Of a stretch of DNA of 64,000 nucleotides, positions 38,026 to 46,483 are shown in pieces. Position 1 is the stretch's first letter; every line of letters starts with the position of its first letter. The stretch spans positions 2,306,298 through 2,370,297 of the forward strand of contig NZ_CP084028.1 of assembly GCF_020181595.1 (NCBI RefSeq). Direction: 5' to 3'. Made by a program: the position numbers and the translations under genes. Source of the DNA: [Mycobacterium] vasticus (lineage in GTDB: Bacteria; Actinomycetota; Actinomycetes; Mycobacteriales; Mycobacteriaceae). The notes under the pieces are model-generated. The model was not told the DNA's origin and did not search any database. It worked only from the letters and a program-made list of their open reading frames with translations.

Positions 38026-38869
38026 AGGGGGCCGAACGTGTCGGCGGCGGGACGAGCCGTGCCGCCAGGGGCGGGACCACCCGCTGGTAAGCGGACCCGG
38101 TGAGCCGCAGCAACAGGTCCAGAATCTTGGTGTCGGGACCTACCAGGATGCGGGGCTGATTGCGGCGTACCGCGCGCAGAATGACCTGCGCGGCGCGCTC
38201 CGGCGAGGTGGTCCAGCCCCGCTTGTCATAGCGGCTGACCAGGTCGACCTCGCCCAGGTACTCGGCCGCAGCCATGTTGTCGATGAACGAGGTTTTGGTG
38301 CCGCCCGGAAACACCGCGGTCACCTTCACCGGATGCTTGGCCAGCGCCATCTCCTGGCGCAATGCCTCGGTGAATCCGCGCACGGCGAACTTGGCCGAGT
38401 TGTATGCGGCCTGTCCCGGCAGCGCGAACAACCCGAAGGCGCTGGAAACATTCACCACATGACCGTCGCCGGAGGCGATCAGGTGCGGCAGAAAAGCTTT
38501 GGTGCCGTTGACCACACCCCAGAAGTCGATGTTCATCACCCGTTCGAACTCCTCGAAACTGGTGATCTCGATGTCGCCGAAGAACGCGATGCCGGCATTG
38601 TTGTAGATCTGGTTGATGCCGCCGAAGTGCTCGGCGACCCGGTCGGCGTAGGCCAGGAACGCGGCCCGGTCGGCCACGTCGAGCCGGTCGGCCAGCACGT
38701 CGGCACCCATCGCGGTCAGCTGCTGGTGGGTGCGGGCCAATCCGTCGGCATTGACATCGCTGATGGCGACCCTGGCGCCGGCGCGGGCCAGTTCCACCGC
38801 CAGTGCCTGGCCGATCCCGGACCCGGCCCCGGTGACGGCGGCAACCTTGCCCGCGAATCCCCGTATCAT
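38024..38869 (-). CDS. Short-chain dehydrogenase/reductase
   Basis: A 281-residue classical SDR. Cofactor motif AAVTGAGSGIGQALAVELARAG, then AISDVNADGLARTHQQL with the Asp that favours NAD, IYNNAGIAFFGDI (NNAG), VVNVSSAFGLFALPGQAAYNSAKFAVRGFTEALRQE with catalytic Ser, Tyr and Lys (YNSAK), and a hydrophobic C-terminal extension (LLRLTGSAYQRVVPPLAARLVPP) common in lipid-acting mycobacterial SDRs. The ATG at 38869 overlaps the stop of the upstream SDR by one base (TGATG), so the two are translationally coupled. Confidence 0.92.
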   Translation of the reverse strand: MIRGFAGKVAAVTGAGSGIGQALAVELARAGARVAISDVNADGLARTHQQLTAMGADVLADRLDVADRAAFLAYADRVAEHFGGINQIYNNAGIAFFGDIEITSFEEFERVMNIDFWGVVNGTKAFLPHLIASGDGHVVNVSSAFGLFALPGQAAYNSAKFAVRGFTEALRQEMALAKHPVKVTAVFPGGTKTSFIDNMAAAEYLGEVDLVSRYDKRGWTTSPERAAQVILRAVRRNQPRILVGPDTKILDLLLRLTGSAYQRVVPPLAARLVPPPTRSAP

Positions 38870-39675
38870 CAGCCGCCGGCCAGCTGGCGGTAGACCCGCC
38901 CGACGATCGGCGCAATGATGCTGCGCGGCGCGTACTGGTTGGTGACCGACATGACCTTCGCGGGCAAGCCGGGAACCACGCGCATCTTGTTGCGCGCCAA
39001 GCCGTCCAGGGAGACCTTCGCGGCCTGTTCGGGTGAGACCCACAGATAGTCGGGCACCAGCTTGCTGGTGGTCGCCTCGTCGACAGACTCGACGGTGAAG
39101 GTACGCACCGGACCGGGCGCCAGCAGCGTCACGTGTACCCCCGAGCCGCGCAATTCGCAGTGCAGGGACTCACTGAAACTGTTGATGAAGGCCTTGGTGG
39201 CCGCATAGGTGGCGTTGTTGGGGATCGGCGCATTGCCCGCCGTCGAACCGGACATCAGGATGCCGCCGGAACCTCGCTCGAGCATTCCCGGCAGGACCGC
39301 CAGGACCAGGTCGTGGACCCCGGCAGCGTTGAGTTGCACCAGATCACGCTCCCCCGCCGCGTCCAGCTGCGAAACCGGTCCGATGGTGGCGGCGCCGGCG
39401 TTGGCGCACAGTATCGAGATGTGACGGGACGCCAGCTCGTCGCGCAGCGCCGCTCGCGCAGCGGCGTCGGCCAGATCAGCCGGCCGCACTTCGACCGTGA
39501 CGTGATGCTTGTCGGCCAGCTTGGCTGCGAGGTCGTTGAGCAGCTCTTCGCGCCGGGCGGTGATGATGAGGCTATGACCACGGGCCGCCAGCTCGGCGGC
39601 CAGCGCCTCGCCTATTCCGTGGGACGCTCCGGTGACTACGGCCCGGGCATCCGGGTGCGGGGACGGTACTGACAC
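38869..39675 (-). CDS. Short-chain dehydrogenase/reductase
   Basis: A 268-residue SDR starting at the GTG at 39675 (VSVPSPHPDARAVVTGASHGIGEAL). The cofactor loop is TGASHGIG, IITARREELL carries the Arg pair of NADPH-dependent enzymes, CANAGAATIG replaces the NNAG, and ILMSGSTAGNAPIPNNATYAATKAFINSFSESL gives Ser, Tyr and Lys (YAATK). The end (VMSVTNQYAPRSIIAPIVGRVYRQLAGG) looks like a membrane-associating helix. With the following SDR it makes a coupled pair likely to act on one hydrophobic substrate. Confidence 0.9.
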   Translation of the reverse strand: MSVPSPHPDARAVVTGASHGIGEALAAELAARGHSLIITARREELLNDLAAKLADKHHVTVEVRPADLADAAARAALRDELASRHISILCANAGAATIGPVSQLDAAGERDLVQLNAAGVHDLVLAVLPGMLERGSGGILMSGSTAGNAPIPNNATYAATKAFINSFSESLHCELRGSGVHVTLLAPGPVRTFTVESVDEATTSKLVPDYLWVSPEQAAKVSLDGLARNKMRVVPGLPAKVMSVTNQYAPRSIIAPIVGRVYRQLAGG

Positions 39676-39748
39676 GCAGCGAGTATACAGAGAGCGAAAT
39701 GCCCGATCGGCCGACCAGCACAACGGTATTGGGGCCGACGGCTCCGGA

Positions 39749-40534
39749 TTACAGCCCGCGGTCGGTCAGCCAGCTGTCAATACGGTCGGCGACCGCTTCC
39801 CAGCCGGGCTCAAGCATCATGTCGTGGCCCATCGCCGGAAAGAACTCGGCGGTGGTCCCATAGGCCCGCGCGGTCGCCAGGACTTCTTCGCGGGTGTGCG
39901 CACCGTCGTCGTCGGCGCCCAGGACCAACAGCGGGGTGGCGATGCGGTCCGGTCGCGGTAGCCGCAGCACCGCGCAGTCCACCCCGATCCGAGAGCTCTC
40001 CTCCTGCAGGCGCGCCGCGTACTTCACCACGACGTCCTCCGGCGTCCCCGGGGAGAAGAACCGCTCCCGGGCCAGCTCCGGAGTGCTGATGTAGGGCAGC
40101 GCGCGACCCGTGACCATCATCTTGATGAAGTGCCACGGCCGATGCCGCAGCCAGCGCCGGGCGGATCCGAGGTTGCCCTGCGGCGGCATCGATGTCAGCA
40201 GCACCCCGGCGGGCGCATCATGGGTCTCCAGATACTTCTGCACGATGAATCCGCCCATCGAGTGACCGATGATCACCGGCGCCACCGGGAGGCCTGCGGC
40301 GGCCTCGGCGATGTCGGCGACATAGTCGCTGACCGAGCAGGCCCGCAGCGGCTTGTCCGAACCGCTGCCGCCATGCCCGCGGAAGCTCACCGCCACGGCC
40401 CGATAGCCACGGTCGGCGAAATAGTCCAGAAAGTTCTCCGCCCAGCACCAAGCGCCGTGCCAGGCACCGTGGACGAACAGCAGCGGAACCGGGTGGGCCG
40501 CGCTGGCCTGCCCGCGGTCGATCAGCTCAAGCAC
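39749..40534 (-). CDS. Alpha/beta hydrolase
   Basis: A 261-residue alpha/beta hydrolase. The oxyanion segment is LLFVHGAWHGAWCW, the nucleophile elbow is IIGHSMGGFIVQKYL (Ser near residue 98), the acid is in LLVLGADDDGAHT, and the base is His in FPAMGHDMMLEPGW. The cap is small. It resembles esterases and lipases of mycobacterial lipid regions. It lies 73 bp upstream of the SDR pair on the same strand and may belong to that transcription unit. Confidence 0.9.
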   Translation of the reverse strand: MLELIDRGQASAAHPVPLLFVHGAWHGAWCWAENFLDYFADRGYRAVAVSFRGHGGSGSDKPLRACSVSDYVADIAEAAAGLPVAPVIIGHSMGGFIVQKYLETHDAPAGVLLTSMPPQGNLGSARRWLRHRPWHFIKMMVTGRALPYISTPELARERFFSPGTPEDVVVKYAARLQEESSRIGVDCAVLRLPRPDRIATPLLVLGADDDGAHTREEVLATARAYGTTAEFFPAMGHDMMLEPGWEAVADRIDSWLTDRGL

Positions 40535-40578
40535 GCCGAGGCCGGAGTGTTGCAGCCTGTTTCAGCATGCCTACGTCA

Positions 40579-41304
40579 TCAGAACGGAGAAAATTCGCCG
40601 GGAGCCGTCACGAGGTCGTTCCAGCCGGCGGCGGGGTTGAAGTCCGAGACATCGAACAACTGCGACTCGATGTAGGGCGAGCCGAAGAACGAGCCGTTCT
40701 CCAGCCAGGAGACGTCGAATGCGCCGAACGGCGTGGTGAACCAGGTGCCGATCGCGTCGTTGTTGGGACCGACGTTACCCGCACCGACCAGGTCGATGTA
40801 GACGTATCCCCAGGGCCCGAAGAAGTTGCCCCAGTTGTGGACGTTGATCACGCCCCACTCGATGTTCGTACCCGAGTTCTCGAAGTACTCCGGGGGCAGA
40901 ATGATCTGCTGCTGGGAGGTGTAGTACTCCATCGTGTCGATGACGGGAAGATTGAGCCCACCGAAGATGTATGAGGCATCTTTGAGGTCCAGGGGTTCGC
41001 CGTCCACCGTCACGTACTTGGTCATGAAGTCCCCGACGAACGGAGCGATGTTCTTCGAGTCGAAGTCGAACAGCTGGGTGCCCGACAGGGTGCGCTGATA
41101 CCAGGGGTTGCCGACCATCCCGGTGATGTCCGGCGCGGCGGTCGGGGTCAGTCCGAACACGTTCGGAACATTGAGACCGTAGTTCCCGGGGGTGGTGGTC
41201 GGGCCGTCCTGCAGCTCGTCTGCACTGGCCGAACCCATCGAGAGCGCCATCGCCGTCAAAACGCCGCCAGCAACCACGCCAATCAACGTGACATTGCGAT
41301 TCAT
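40579..41304 (-). CDS. Secreted protein, unknown function
   Basis: A 241-residue exported protein. The signal peptide is clear: MNRN, hydrophobic VTLIGVVAGGVLTAMALSM, cleavage after ASA near residue 28. The mature part is rich in Asn, Gly, Trp, Phe and Tyr (VGNPWYQRTLSGTQLFDFD, NVHNWGNFFGPWGYVYIDLVGAG) with no cysteine pairs and no recognised catalytic motif, which suggests a beta-rich binding or structural protein of the envelope. It sits just downstream of the two large tandem secreted paralogues on the same strand, though separated by 388 bp. Confidence 0.75.
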   Translation of the reverse strand: MNRNVTLIGVVAGGVLTAMALSMGSASADELQDGPTTTPGNYGLNVPNVFGLTPTAAPDITGMVGNPWYQRTLSGTQLFDFDSKNIAPFVGDFMTKYVTVDGEPLDLKDASYIFGGLNLPVIDTMEYYTSQQQIILPPEYFENSGTNIEWGVINVHNWGNFFGPWGYVYIDLVGAGNVGPNNDAIGTWFTTPFGAFDVSWLENGSFFGSPYIESQLFDVSDFNPAAGWNDLVTAPGEFSPF

Positions 41305-41692
41305 AGTTCCTCTACCCCCGAAGTGGTTTGTCCTGGTACTCAGCTAACCGGAACCTGAGTAGTTCCGTAGTTGTGCCAAGACAGCAGCATAGCGGTTAAC
41401 CGTCAGACCGCAACCCGAAGGGCACACCGGCCGCGTCATCGCACGGCGTCAGGGGCAAAACAGTGCAAGATCGGCGCCCGCCGGTGCGGCTCAAGCACTT
41501 CACCGGCCGGCTGAGAATGCGGTGAACGGCCGACGCGTCATTACGTGCGCGTGCCGACAGGGTCGTACCACGCGCGCACCACCCAGCGTCGATCATGCAA
41601 GTGCGCTGACGCGAACGCCTCGAACCCGGGCACGCGTGGCAAACTCGACGAACCGCCGGTGATGCGCCGCGTTGCCGGACGGAGAACTCCCG
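41305..41692. other. 388-bp intergenic spacer without a gene
   Basis: This spacer should contain the promoter of the secreted protein ending at 41304. The part nearest that gene is AT-richer, with CTAACCGGAACC near 41344 and GGTTAACCGTCAGACC near 41394. Similar CTAAC-GG words occur upstream of the secreted protein at 9381-10121. The remainder is GC-rich and has short open frames without plausible starts or codon bias. I see no RNA gene. Confidence 0.5.
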
Positions 41693-43261
41693 CTAGACGC
41701 CGAGTCCGCTGAACAAACTGGACCAGTCGAACGCGTCAGCGTCAGCCGCACCGATGTACGGGTGGGTGTACGGTTCGCCATCCAGTACGTATTCACCGGG
41801 GTCGGGCAGCCCCACGGGTTCGTGCGGAATACCCGCCAGTGCAGCCAAGGTGCCCTCGATGTCGAACGGCGCGAAGATACCGACGTTACTGAAGAGGTTG
41901 AACAGGTAGTCGCCCGTCCCAGTGCCAAGCAAGGCGTTCATGCCCTGGTGGATCTCGTCGAGGGACGGCAGGTTCTGACCGAAGTTGAAGAACGGCGGCA
42001 GCTCCCTGGGGTCCGACATCCCAGGGTTGCCGAAGTTGAACCAGGTCTGGTTCCAGCGCCAGAGGTTCGCCTCGGACGAGATGAACGTCGGTGTCGAGAT
42101 ATTGGCGGTGCCGTCGGCGTAGTCGTGCAGCCATTCATCGAGCACCGGGTTTCCCTTCCACATATCGCTGATCGCCTGGATCATGATGTAGTAGCTGGGC
42201 TGCAGGTGGTGGCCGGGGTCGAGGTCCGGGAACAGACACGGACCCGGGCAGAACGGGCTGCCCGGCACCAGCGGGTTGAACGCGATGGCGAACGAGGCCA
42301 TCAGCGACTGCATGCCGCGACCCAGTTCGACGATGTCGGGCAGCTCGAACTTGCTGATGTCGAAGGGCTGCTGGAGGCTCTCCCAGAAGTTGTCGAACGG
42401 CTGCTGGAAGTCCATCGAGTAAGACGTGCCCGCCCACGGCATCAGCGGCGTGTCTTCGGGCATCGCCGCGATTCTGTCTTCGATACCGGGATTGTCGGCA
42501 ATGATCTGCTCGTAGTTCGGGTTGTTCTGGAGATTCTCCAGTGCCTGCGCCGGCGTAATGGTGCCCTGCCAGAGGAACTGGTCATGCGCGATGCCCGCGT
42601 CCTGCATGGGCACCGACGTCGGGTCGAAGAAGTATGACTTGCCGTCCGTCATCTCCGAGAACGGAACCTGGAACCAGTTGTCGATCAGCGGGAATTTCTG
42701 CAGCCCCGTGGCGATGGCCAGGCTCCACAGCATCTGGTCAAGCGCGGTGACGCCGGTGATCGGGCTGGTCGGCATGACCGGCAGGCACCACAGGCTCTCA
42801 CAGACCTTGTCGGCGGGGATCTCGACGGCGAGGAGCATCGACAGCTGCTGTCCCAGACCCGGGTACATCAAGTCATCCTCGTGCCCCGCACCGGAGAGCA
42901 CCGGGAACGGGACCATCATCTCCATCAGACCTTGGAAGTGGGCCGGGTCCCCGGGGTCTTCACCCCAGACATTGGTCGGGCTGCCGACCAGCCAGGGTCC
43001 GCTGAACAGCAGGGACTGCGCCAGCGTACTCAGGCCATTGATCGAGTTGGCGGGGGCGTTGAACAGCGCCTGCGCGAAGTTCAACGGCACGTTGAGCAAA
43101 GACTCGTCAGCCACCAACTGGGTTGCGCGCCGGACTACTGAGTCTGCGGCGTCCAGCGGCGAGACCGCCACGACAGGTGTGGCTGCAACGATGCCGGCTG
43201 CAGCGACCGCGATACCCCCCCGGATATTCTGACGCTGCAGAGCACGGAACGGATCAGTCAT
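41693..43261 (-). CDS. Large secreted protein, tandem paralogue B, unknown function
   Basis: A 522-residue protein if the ATG at 43261 is used (MTDPFRALQRQNIRGGIAVAAAGIVAATPVVAVSP), which gives a signal-like N-terminus; an ATG at 43324 would add 21 basic residues. It shares an ordered series of blocks with the next gene: SLLNVPLN-F-QAL-N-P, TNVWGEDPGDP-HF, GLGQQL with EIP, NWFQVP, LMPW, PF-NFW-SLQ-P, DP/NPL--GDPFC-G-C and a final DFxxL region. A Cys pair near residue 150 and another at FCPGPC are present. No catalytic motif is recognised. The conserved Trp and Pro residues suggest a beta-rich or solenoid-like exported fold. Confidence 0.75.
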   Translation of the reverse strand: MTDPFRALQRQNIRGGIAVAAAGIVAATPVVAVSPLDAADSVVRRATQLVADESLLNVPLNFAQALFNAPANSINGLSTLAQSLLFSGPWLVGSPTNVWGEDPGDPAHFQGLMEMMVPFPVLSGAGHEDDLMYPGLGQQLSMLLAVEIPADKVCESLWCLPVMPTSPITGVTALDQMLWSLAIATGLQKFPLIDNWFQVPFSEMTDGKSYFFDPTSVPMQDAGIAHDQFLWQGTITPAQALENLQNNPNYEQIIADNPGIEDRIAAMPEDTPLMPWAGTSYSMDFQQPFDNFWESLQQPFDISKFELPDIVELGRGMQSLMASFAIAFNPLVPGSPFCPGPCLFPDLDPGHHLQPSYYIMIQAISDMWKGNPVLDEWLHDYADGTANISTPTFISSEANLWRWNQTWFNFGNPGMSDPRELPPFFNFGQNLPSLDEIHQGMNALLGTGTGDYLFNLFSNVGIFAPFDIEGTLAALAGIPHEPVGLPDPGEYVLDGEPYTHPYIGAADADAFDWSSLFSGLGV

Positions 43262-43405
43262 CACGAGCTTGCGCTGCGGCACCGCTCGGTGCCTACCACC
43301 AGTTGCGGAGCGACGCTCTCGCATCACAACATCTTTCACAAGTCCCCCTTGAGTCCCGACCGAACCGTGACAGCATATAGGTGTAACGGTCCGATGTCTA
43401 AGCGA

Positions 43406-43423
43406 GTACAAATCAACTTGTAC
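43406..43423. repeat. 18-bp perfect palindrome in AT-rich spacer
   Basis: GTACAA (43406-43411), six bases, then TTGTAC (43418-43423), in the 260-bp spacer between the two large secreted paralogues. The spacer from about 43370 to 43500 is clearly AT-richer than the genome and probably holds the promoter for paralogue B. The shape suggests a dimeric repressor site; the regulator is unknown. Confidence 0.5.
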
Positions 43424-43521
43424 CGCAGGATAATGTCCGTTAAGCGGTCTTTTAGGTTTTATTTAGCATTAGTCGTCCAGCCAGGCTCGATCGCCGTAGC
43501 CGTCCAGGTGTAGCGACCGAT

Positions 43522-45105
43522 CTAGAGCCACCCGCCCACAGCCCCCAAGCCCAGAGCGTCCCACAACCCGGTGAACCCGTCCGCGGTCCCGTCGGCCGGA
43601 TCACCGCCGTCGGTGGCCGCTCCGAGCACCGGGGTGAGGTCGTTGAAGTCCACCGGCTGATAGCCGGCCAGGTTTGCCCAATCGGCGAAGAACTGCTGCA
43701 CCCCGGTCTGCTGCATGAGGTCGATGAGTTGTTGCATCGCCGGCGACGGCGAGAACGCGATCGGGGTATCGATATTGGCCGGCGGGTCGGTCAACGACGG
43801 GTTGCCGACGTCGAACCACTGCTGCAGTGACTGCGTCAAGGTGTACATGGCATCCGCCTGGTGAGGTGTTGGGCCGTTGGCCATTCCGTAGTACGCGTTC
43901 AGCGGGCCATCCGTGTTGGCCCTAGTCAGCCAGTCCTCTATATAGGGGTTACCCGGCGACATCTTGTCGAGTTCGGACACCAGTGCCGGCGGCGTCAGCG
44001 ACGGAACGGCCAAGCAGATGTTCCCGCAGAACGGATCCCCAGCAGTCAACGGGTCGTAGGCGATGATCTGGCCCGCGGTCAGCGCCTGCTGGGCCTGGCC
44101 GACCTCTTCGAGCGTGGGGATCTGGAAGCCGCTGGCGTAGGTGTTGAGGTCGACCGGGGCCTGGAGGCTGTTCCAGAAGTTCTGGAATGGATACAACGGA
44201 TCCAGCTTGAACGTCTCGTTGGACCATGGCATCAGGTTGACCGGGTTGCCATTGCCGTTGACTACCTGATCGGTACCGGGAACGACGTGAATCCCCTCCG
44301 ACTGCGTCACGGCATCCTGGGGCAGGTTGGCGACGTCATCCGGAGTCGCCGGGTGGGTGCCCACGAACCCGAGGGTGGGGTCGCTGGGCACGGAGCCATC
44401 GGGGTTTCCCGCACTGTCGGTGCCGATCCCCATCGCGGGGTCGATCACGGTGGGAAAGGTATAGCCGTTGAACAGATCCGCCGGCGGCACCTGGAACCAG
44501 TTCTGAAAAAGCGGGTAGGGCTGCAGGCCGGAGAGTGCGGCCAAGAACCAGAGGTTGTGGTCGAGCAAGGCGGAACCGGTGATCTCGGTCGACGGCAGCA
44601 GTGGCGCGCTGTAGTCGGCATCACTGGAAGCGCTGGTCGGAATCTCGGCGTCGGCGAGCAGGGTGAGTTGCTGACCCAGACCCAAGTGTCCGGCTGCCGC
44701 GTCGTCCCAGTTGAAGCCCGGGGCCCCCGGTTCCGGACTGCCCTGCCCCGAGATCTGACTGAACGGAAACATCATGTCGGTGACGGCCATGAAGTGCCCC
44801 GGATCGCCAGGGTCCTCACCCCAGACGTTGGTGGCGCTCGGCGACCACCAGTTTCCGCTGTAGATGAGCGAGTTGCCAAGCATCGTAGTCGCCCCGATCT
44901 CGGTGCTAGGCACGTTGGCAAGCGCCTGGAACAGGTTCAGCGGGACGTTCAGCAACGAGTCCGCACCGCTGACCAACAGCAGTTCCCGTTCGACGGCGGT
45001 CATCCGCGGCAGCGGCGCCACGGGCGTGACCAGCGCGGCGGCCACAACGCCGGCTGCCGCCAGCGCGGCAGCCTTCGCCTCAGATGAGTGTTTCGCGACG
45101 TACAT
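43522..45105 (-). CDS. Large secreted protein, tandem paralogue A, unknown function
   Basis: A 527-residue protein from the ATG at 45105 (MYVAKHSSEAKAAALAAAGVVAAALVTPVAPLP), preferred over an upstream in-frame start at 45132 because the signal peptide begins here. It aligns along its whole length with the gene at 41693-43261, sharing SGADSLLNVPLNLFQALANVP, ATNVWGEDPGDPGHF, LGQQLTLLADAEIP, FQNWFQVPPADLFNGY, NLMPWSNETF, YPFQNFWNSLQAPVD and AGDPFCGNIC. The middle contains an insert rich in Asp, Pro and Gly (VPSDPTLGFVGTHPATPDDV) not obvious in the paralogue. The function is not known; similar proteins appear confined to mycobacteria as far as I can recall. Confidence 0.75.
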   Translation of the reverse strand: MYVAKHSSEAKAAALAAAGVVAAALVTPVAPLPRMTAVERELLLVSGADSLLNVPLNLFQALANVPSTEIGATTMLGNSLIYSGNWWSPSATNVWGEDPGDPGHFMAVTDMMFPFSQISGQGSPEPGAPGFNWDDAAAGHLGLGQQLTLLADAEIPTSASSDADYSAPLLPSTEITGSALLDHNLWFLAALSGLQPYPLFQNWFQVPPADLFNGYTFPTVIDPAMGIGTDSAGNPDGSVPSDPTLGFVGTHPATPDDVANLPQDAVTQSEGIHVVPGTDQVVNGNGNPVNLMPWSNETFKLDPLYPFQNFWNSLQAPVDLNTYASGFQIPTLEEVGQAQQALTAGQIIAYDPLTAGDPFCGNICLAVPSLTPPALVSELDKMSPGNPYIEDWLTRANTDGPLNAYYGMANGPTPHQADAMYTLTQSLQQWFDVGNPSLTDPPANIDTPIAFSPSPAMQQLIDLMQQTGVQQFFADWANLAGYQPVDFNDLTPVLGAATDGGDPADGTADGFTGLWDALGLGAVGGWL

Positions 45106-45171
45106 GAGCCCCCCGACCAATGTGTTACACAAAGACCGGCTGAACCTACACCCACGTAGTATGGCGACACC

Positions 45172-45184
45172 ACTTGAAACAAGT
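45172..45184. repeat. Palindrome upstream of paralogue A
   Basis: ACTTG-AAA-CAAGT (45172-45184) is a perfect dyad 67 bp upstream of the secreted-protein start, in an AT-rich spacer (45106-45254) that also holds TGTGTTACACA (45121-45131). These are candidate operators. The core ACTTG/CAAGT resembles, but does not match, the palindrome at 43406-43423. Confidence 0.4.
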
Positions 45185-45254
45185 CATTATCATCTTTATC
45201 AGGGAGTTACAAGGCTTTAACTCTCCTAATTCGTACTAATTCATCCGAAACGGA

Positions 45255-45974
45255 TCATTCGGTTAGCCACACCCGGTTGCCATAACCGTCCAGGTGAACG
45301 ACCTCCCCCACCGGCCGGCGACTCGTCGGACCGTAACGGCCGCGCGGCCAGCCCAGCGGCACGATGCAGCACGGAGTGACGGCGTGCGGCAGCCCGAGGA
45401 TGCGCCGCGCAGCGCGCTGGCTCCACAGCGGCAACGTGATCAGCGAGGCGCCCAGCCCCATGGCACGCGCGGCCAGCAGCAGGTTCTGCACACTCGGGTA
45501 GATCGACCCCCAGTAGGCGGACTCGGCAATATGTGGCATCCGCACCACCGGCAGCCGGCCGTCCCGGGCGCCCAGCCGCAGGCAGGCCACCACCAGCACC
45601 GGGATCTCGGCGAAGTGGTCGATCTGCCACTGCATCGCCCGGGCGATGCCGGCGATAGTCGGGTCGGTCTTGATCTTGCGGCGTAACACCACGTCGCGCT
45701 GGAGCTTCCAGGCCTGGCGGTAGCGCTTGGCCAGTTCCTCTTTGACCCGGCGGTCTTTGACGACGATGAACTCCCAGTTCTGGCCGTCATTGCCGGTGGG
45801 TGCCCGCAGCGCCAGCTCGATGCACTTGAGCACCACCGCGTCGTCGACCGGGTCGGAGTAGACCCGGCGCACCGCACGCTGGGTCATCATCGCCTCGCCC
45901 AGCGGCATGTTCAGGGCGGCCAGGGCGTCGGCGGTGGCCGGCAGGTGCGTCGGGGTGAAGCGCGGGCCCGTCAC
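45255..45974 (-). CDS. Nitroreductase family protein
   Basis: A 239-residue FMN-dependent nitroreductase-fold protein. QRAVRRVYSDPVDDAVVLKCIELALRAPTGNDGQNWEFIVVKD is the standard N-terminal FMN-binding block (Arg pair and the S/T-G-x-N-x-Q segment), followed by YPSVQNLLLAARAMGLGASLITLPLW and the GWPRGRYGPTSRRPVGEVVHLD tail with the last FMN-contacting Arg. The start is taken as the GTG at 45974, which overlaps the stop of the DUF2505 gene (GTGA), indicating coupling. The physiological substrate is unknown; quinones or enones are possible. Confidence 0.88.
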   Translation of the reverse strand: MTGPRFTPTHLPATADALAALNMPLGEAMMTQRAVRRVYSDPVDDAVVLKCIELALRAPTGNDGQNWEFIVVKDRRVKEELAKRYRQAWKLQRDVVLRRKIKTDPTIAGIARAMQWQIDHFAEIPVLVVACLRLGARDGRLPVVRMPHIAESAYWGSIYPSVQNLLLAARAMGLGASLITLPLWSQRAARRILGLPHAVTPCCIVPLGWPRGRYGPTSRRPVGEVVHLDGYGNRVWLTE

Positions 45975-46483
45975 TGGGCGGCCCGATCGCTGACCCACTG
46001 CGCGGTGAACCGCTGGATGTCGGGAATGCCATGGGAGAACTCCTTGGCCAGGAAGCTCTCGATCGGCCCACCCACCAGCGGCAGCCGGAACTCGATGTTG
46101 CCGGTCAGCTCCATCCGCGACCCGCTGTCGGTGGGCTCGAGCACCGCGGTGCCTCCCCCGCCGCCCGGAGCGCCGATCACCGCTACGTCGATGTCGCCGG
46201 TGACGCGGCCGTCAGCGGTGGGCGCCCAGACCTCGGTGGTGACGATCTTGAGGTCGCCACGATAGATCTTGGTGAGCATCCCCGGCAGTGCGCCGTGCCG
46301 CAGATCCTCGGTGACGACCACCCGCACGCCGCCGTCCGGCTCGACGGCCAGTGAGTCCAGGGCCTTCTCGCCGCCGTCGAACTCGGCGTTGCGGGCCAGC
46401 CAGTAGTCCCGGGAGCCGAACGCGGCCAGCACCTGCTCGACGGTGGCCGTCGACTCGAAGACGATGTCGAATGAACGCGGCAT
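45971..46483 (-). CDS. DUF2505 family (SRPBCC-like) protein
   Basis: A 170-residue protein that matches the actinobacterial DUF2505 family: MPRSFDIVFESTATVEQVLAAFGSRDYW at the start, a long curved sheet (VRVVVTEDLRHGALP, LKIVTTEVWAPTADGRVTGDIDVAVIG), and a C-terminal helix EIP/GIPDIQRFTAQW. The fold is that of the START/SRPBCC superfamily, which binds hydrophobic ligands in a central cavity. It lies between a flavodoxin gene (no gap) and a nitroreductase gene (overlap), so the three form an operon. A hydrophobic ligand handled together with two flavin enzymes is a fair inference. Confidence 0.85.
   Translation of the reverse strand: MPRSFDIVFESTATVEQVLAAFGSRDYWLARNAEFDGGEKALDSLAVEPDGGVRVVVTEDLRHGALPGMLTKIYRGDLKIVTTEVWAPTADGRVTGDIDVAVIGAPGGGGGTAVLEPTDSGSRMELTGNIEFRLPLVGGPIESFLAKEFSHGIPDIQRFTAQWVSDRAAQ

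Noticed and set aside
41396-41596. A 66-codon minus-strand frame in the 388-bp spacer
   Set aside because: No signal, domain or ribosome site, and codon bias is poor.
43262-43411. A start for secreted paralogue B as far upstream as 43411
   Set aside because: The extra residues are irregular and run into the AT-rich promoter-like spacer; the signal-like segment begins near 43261.
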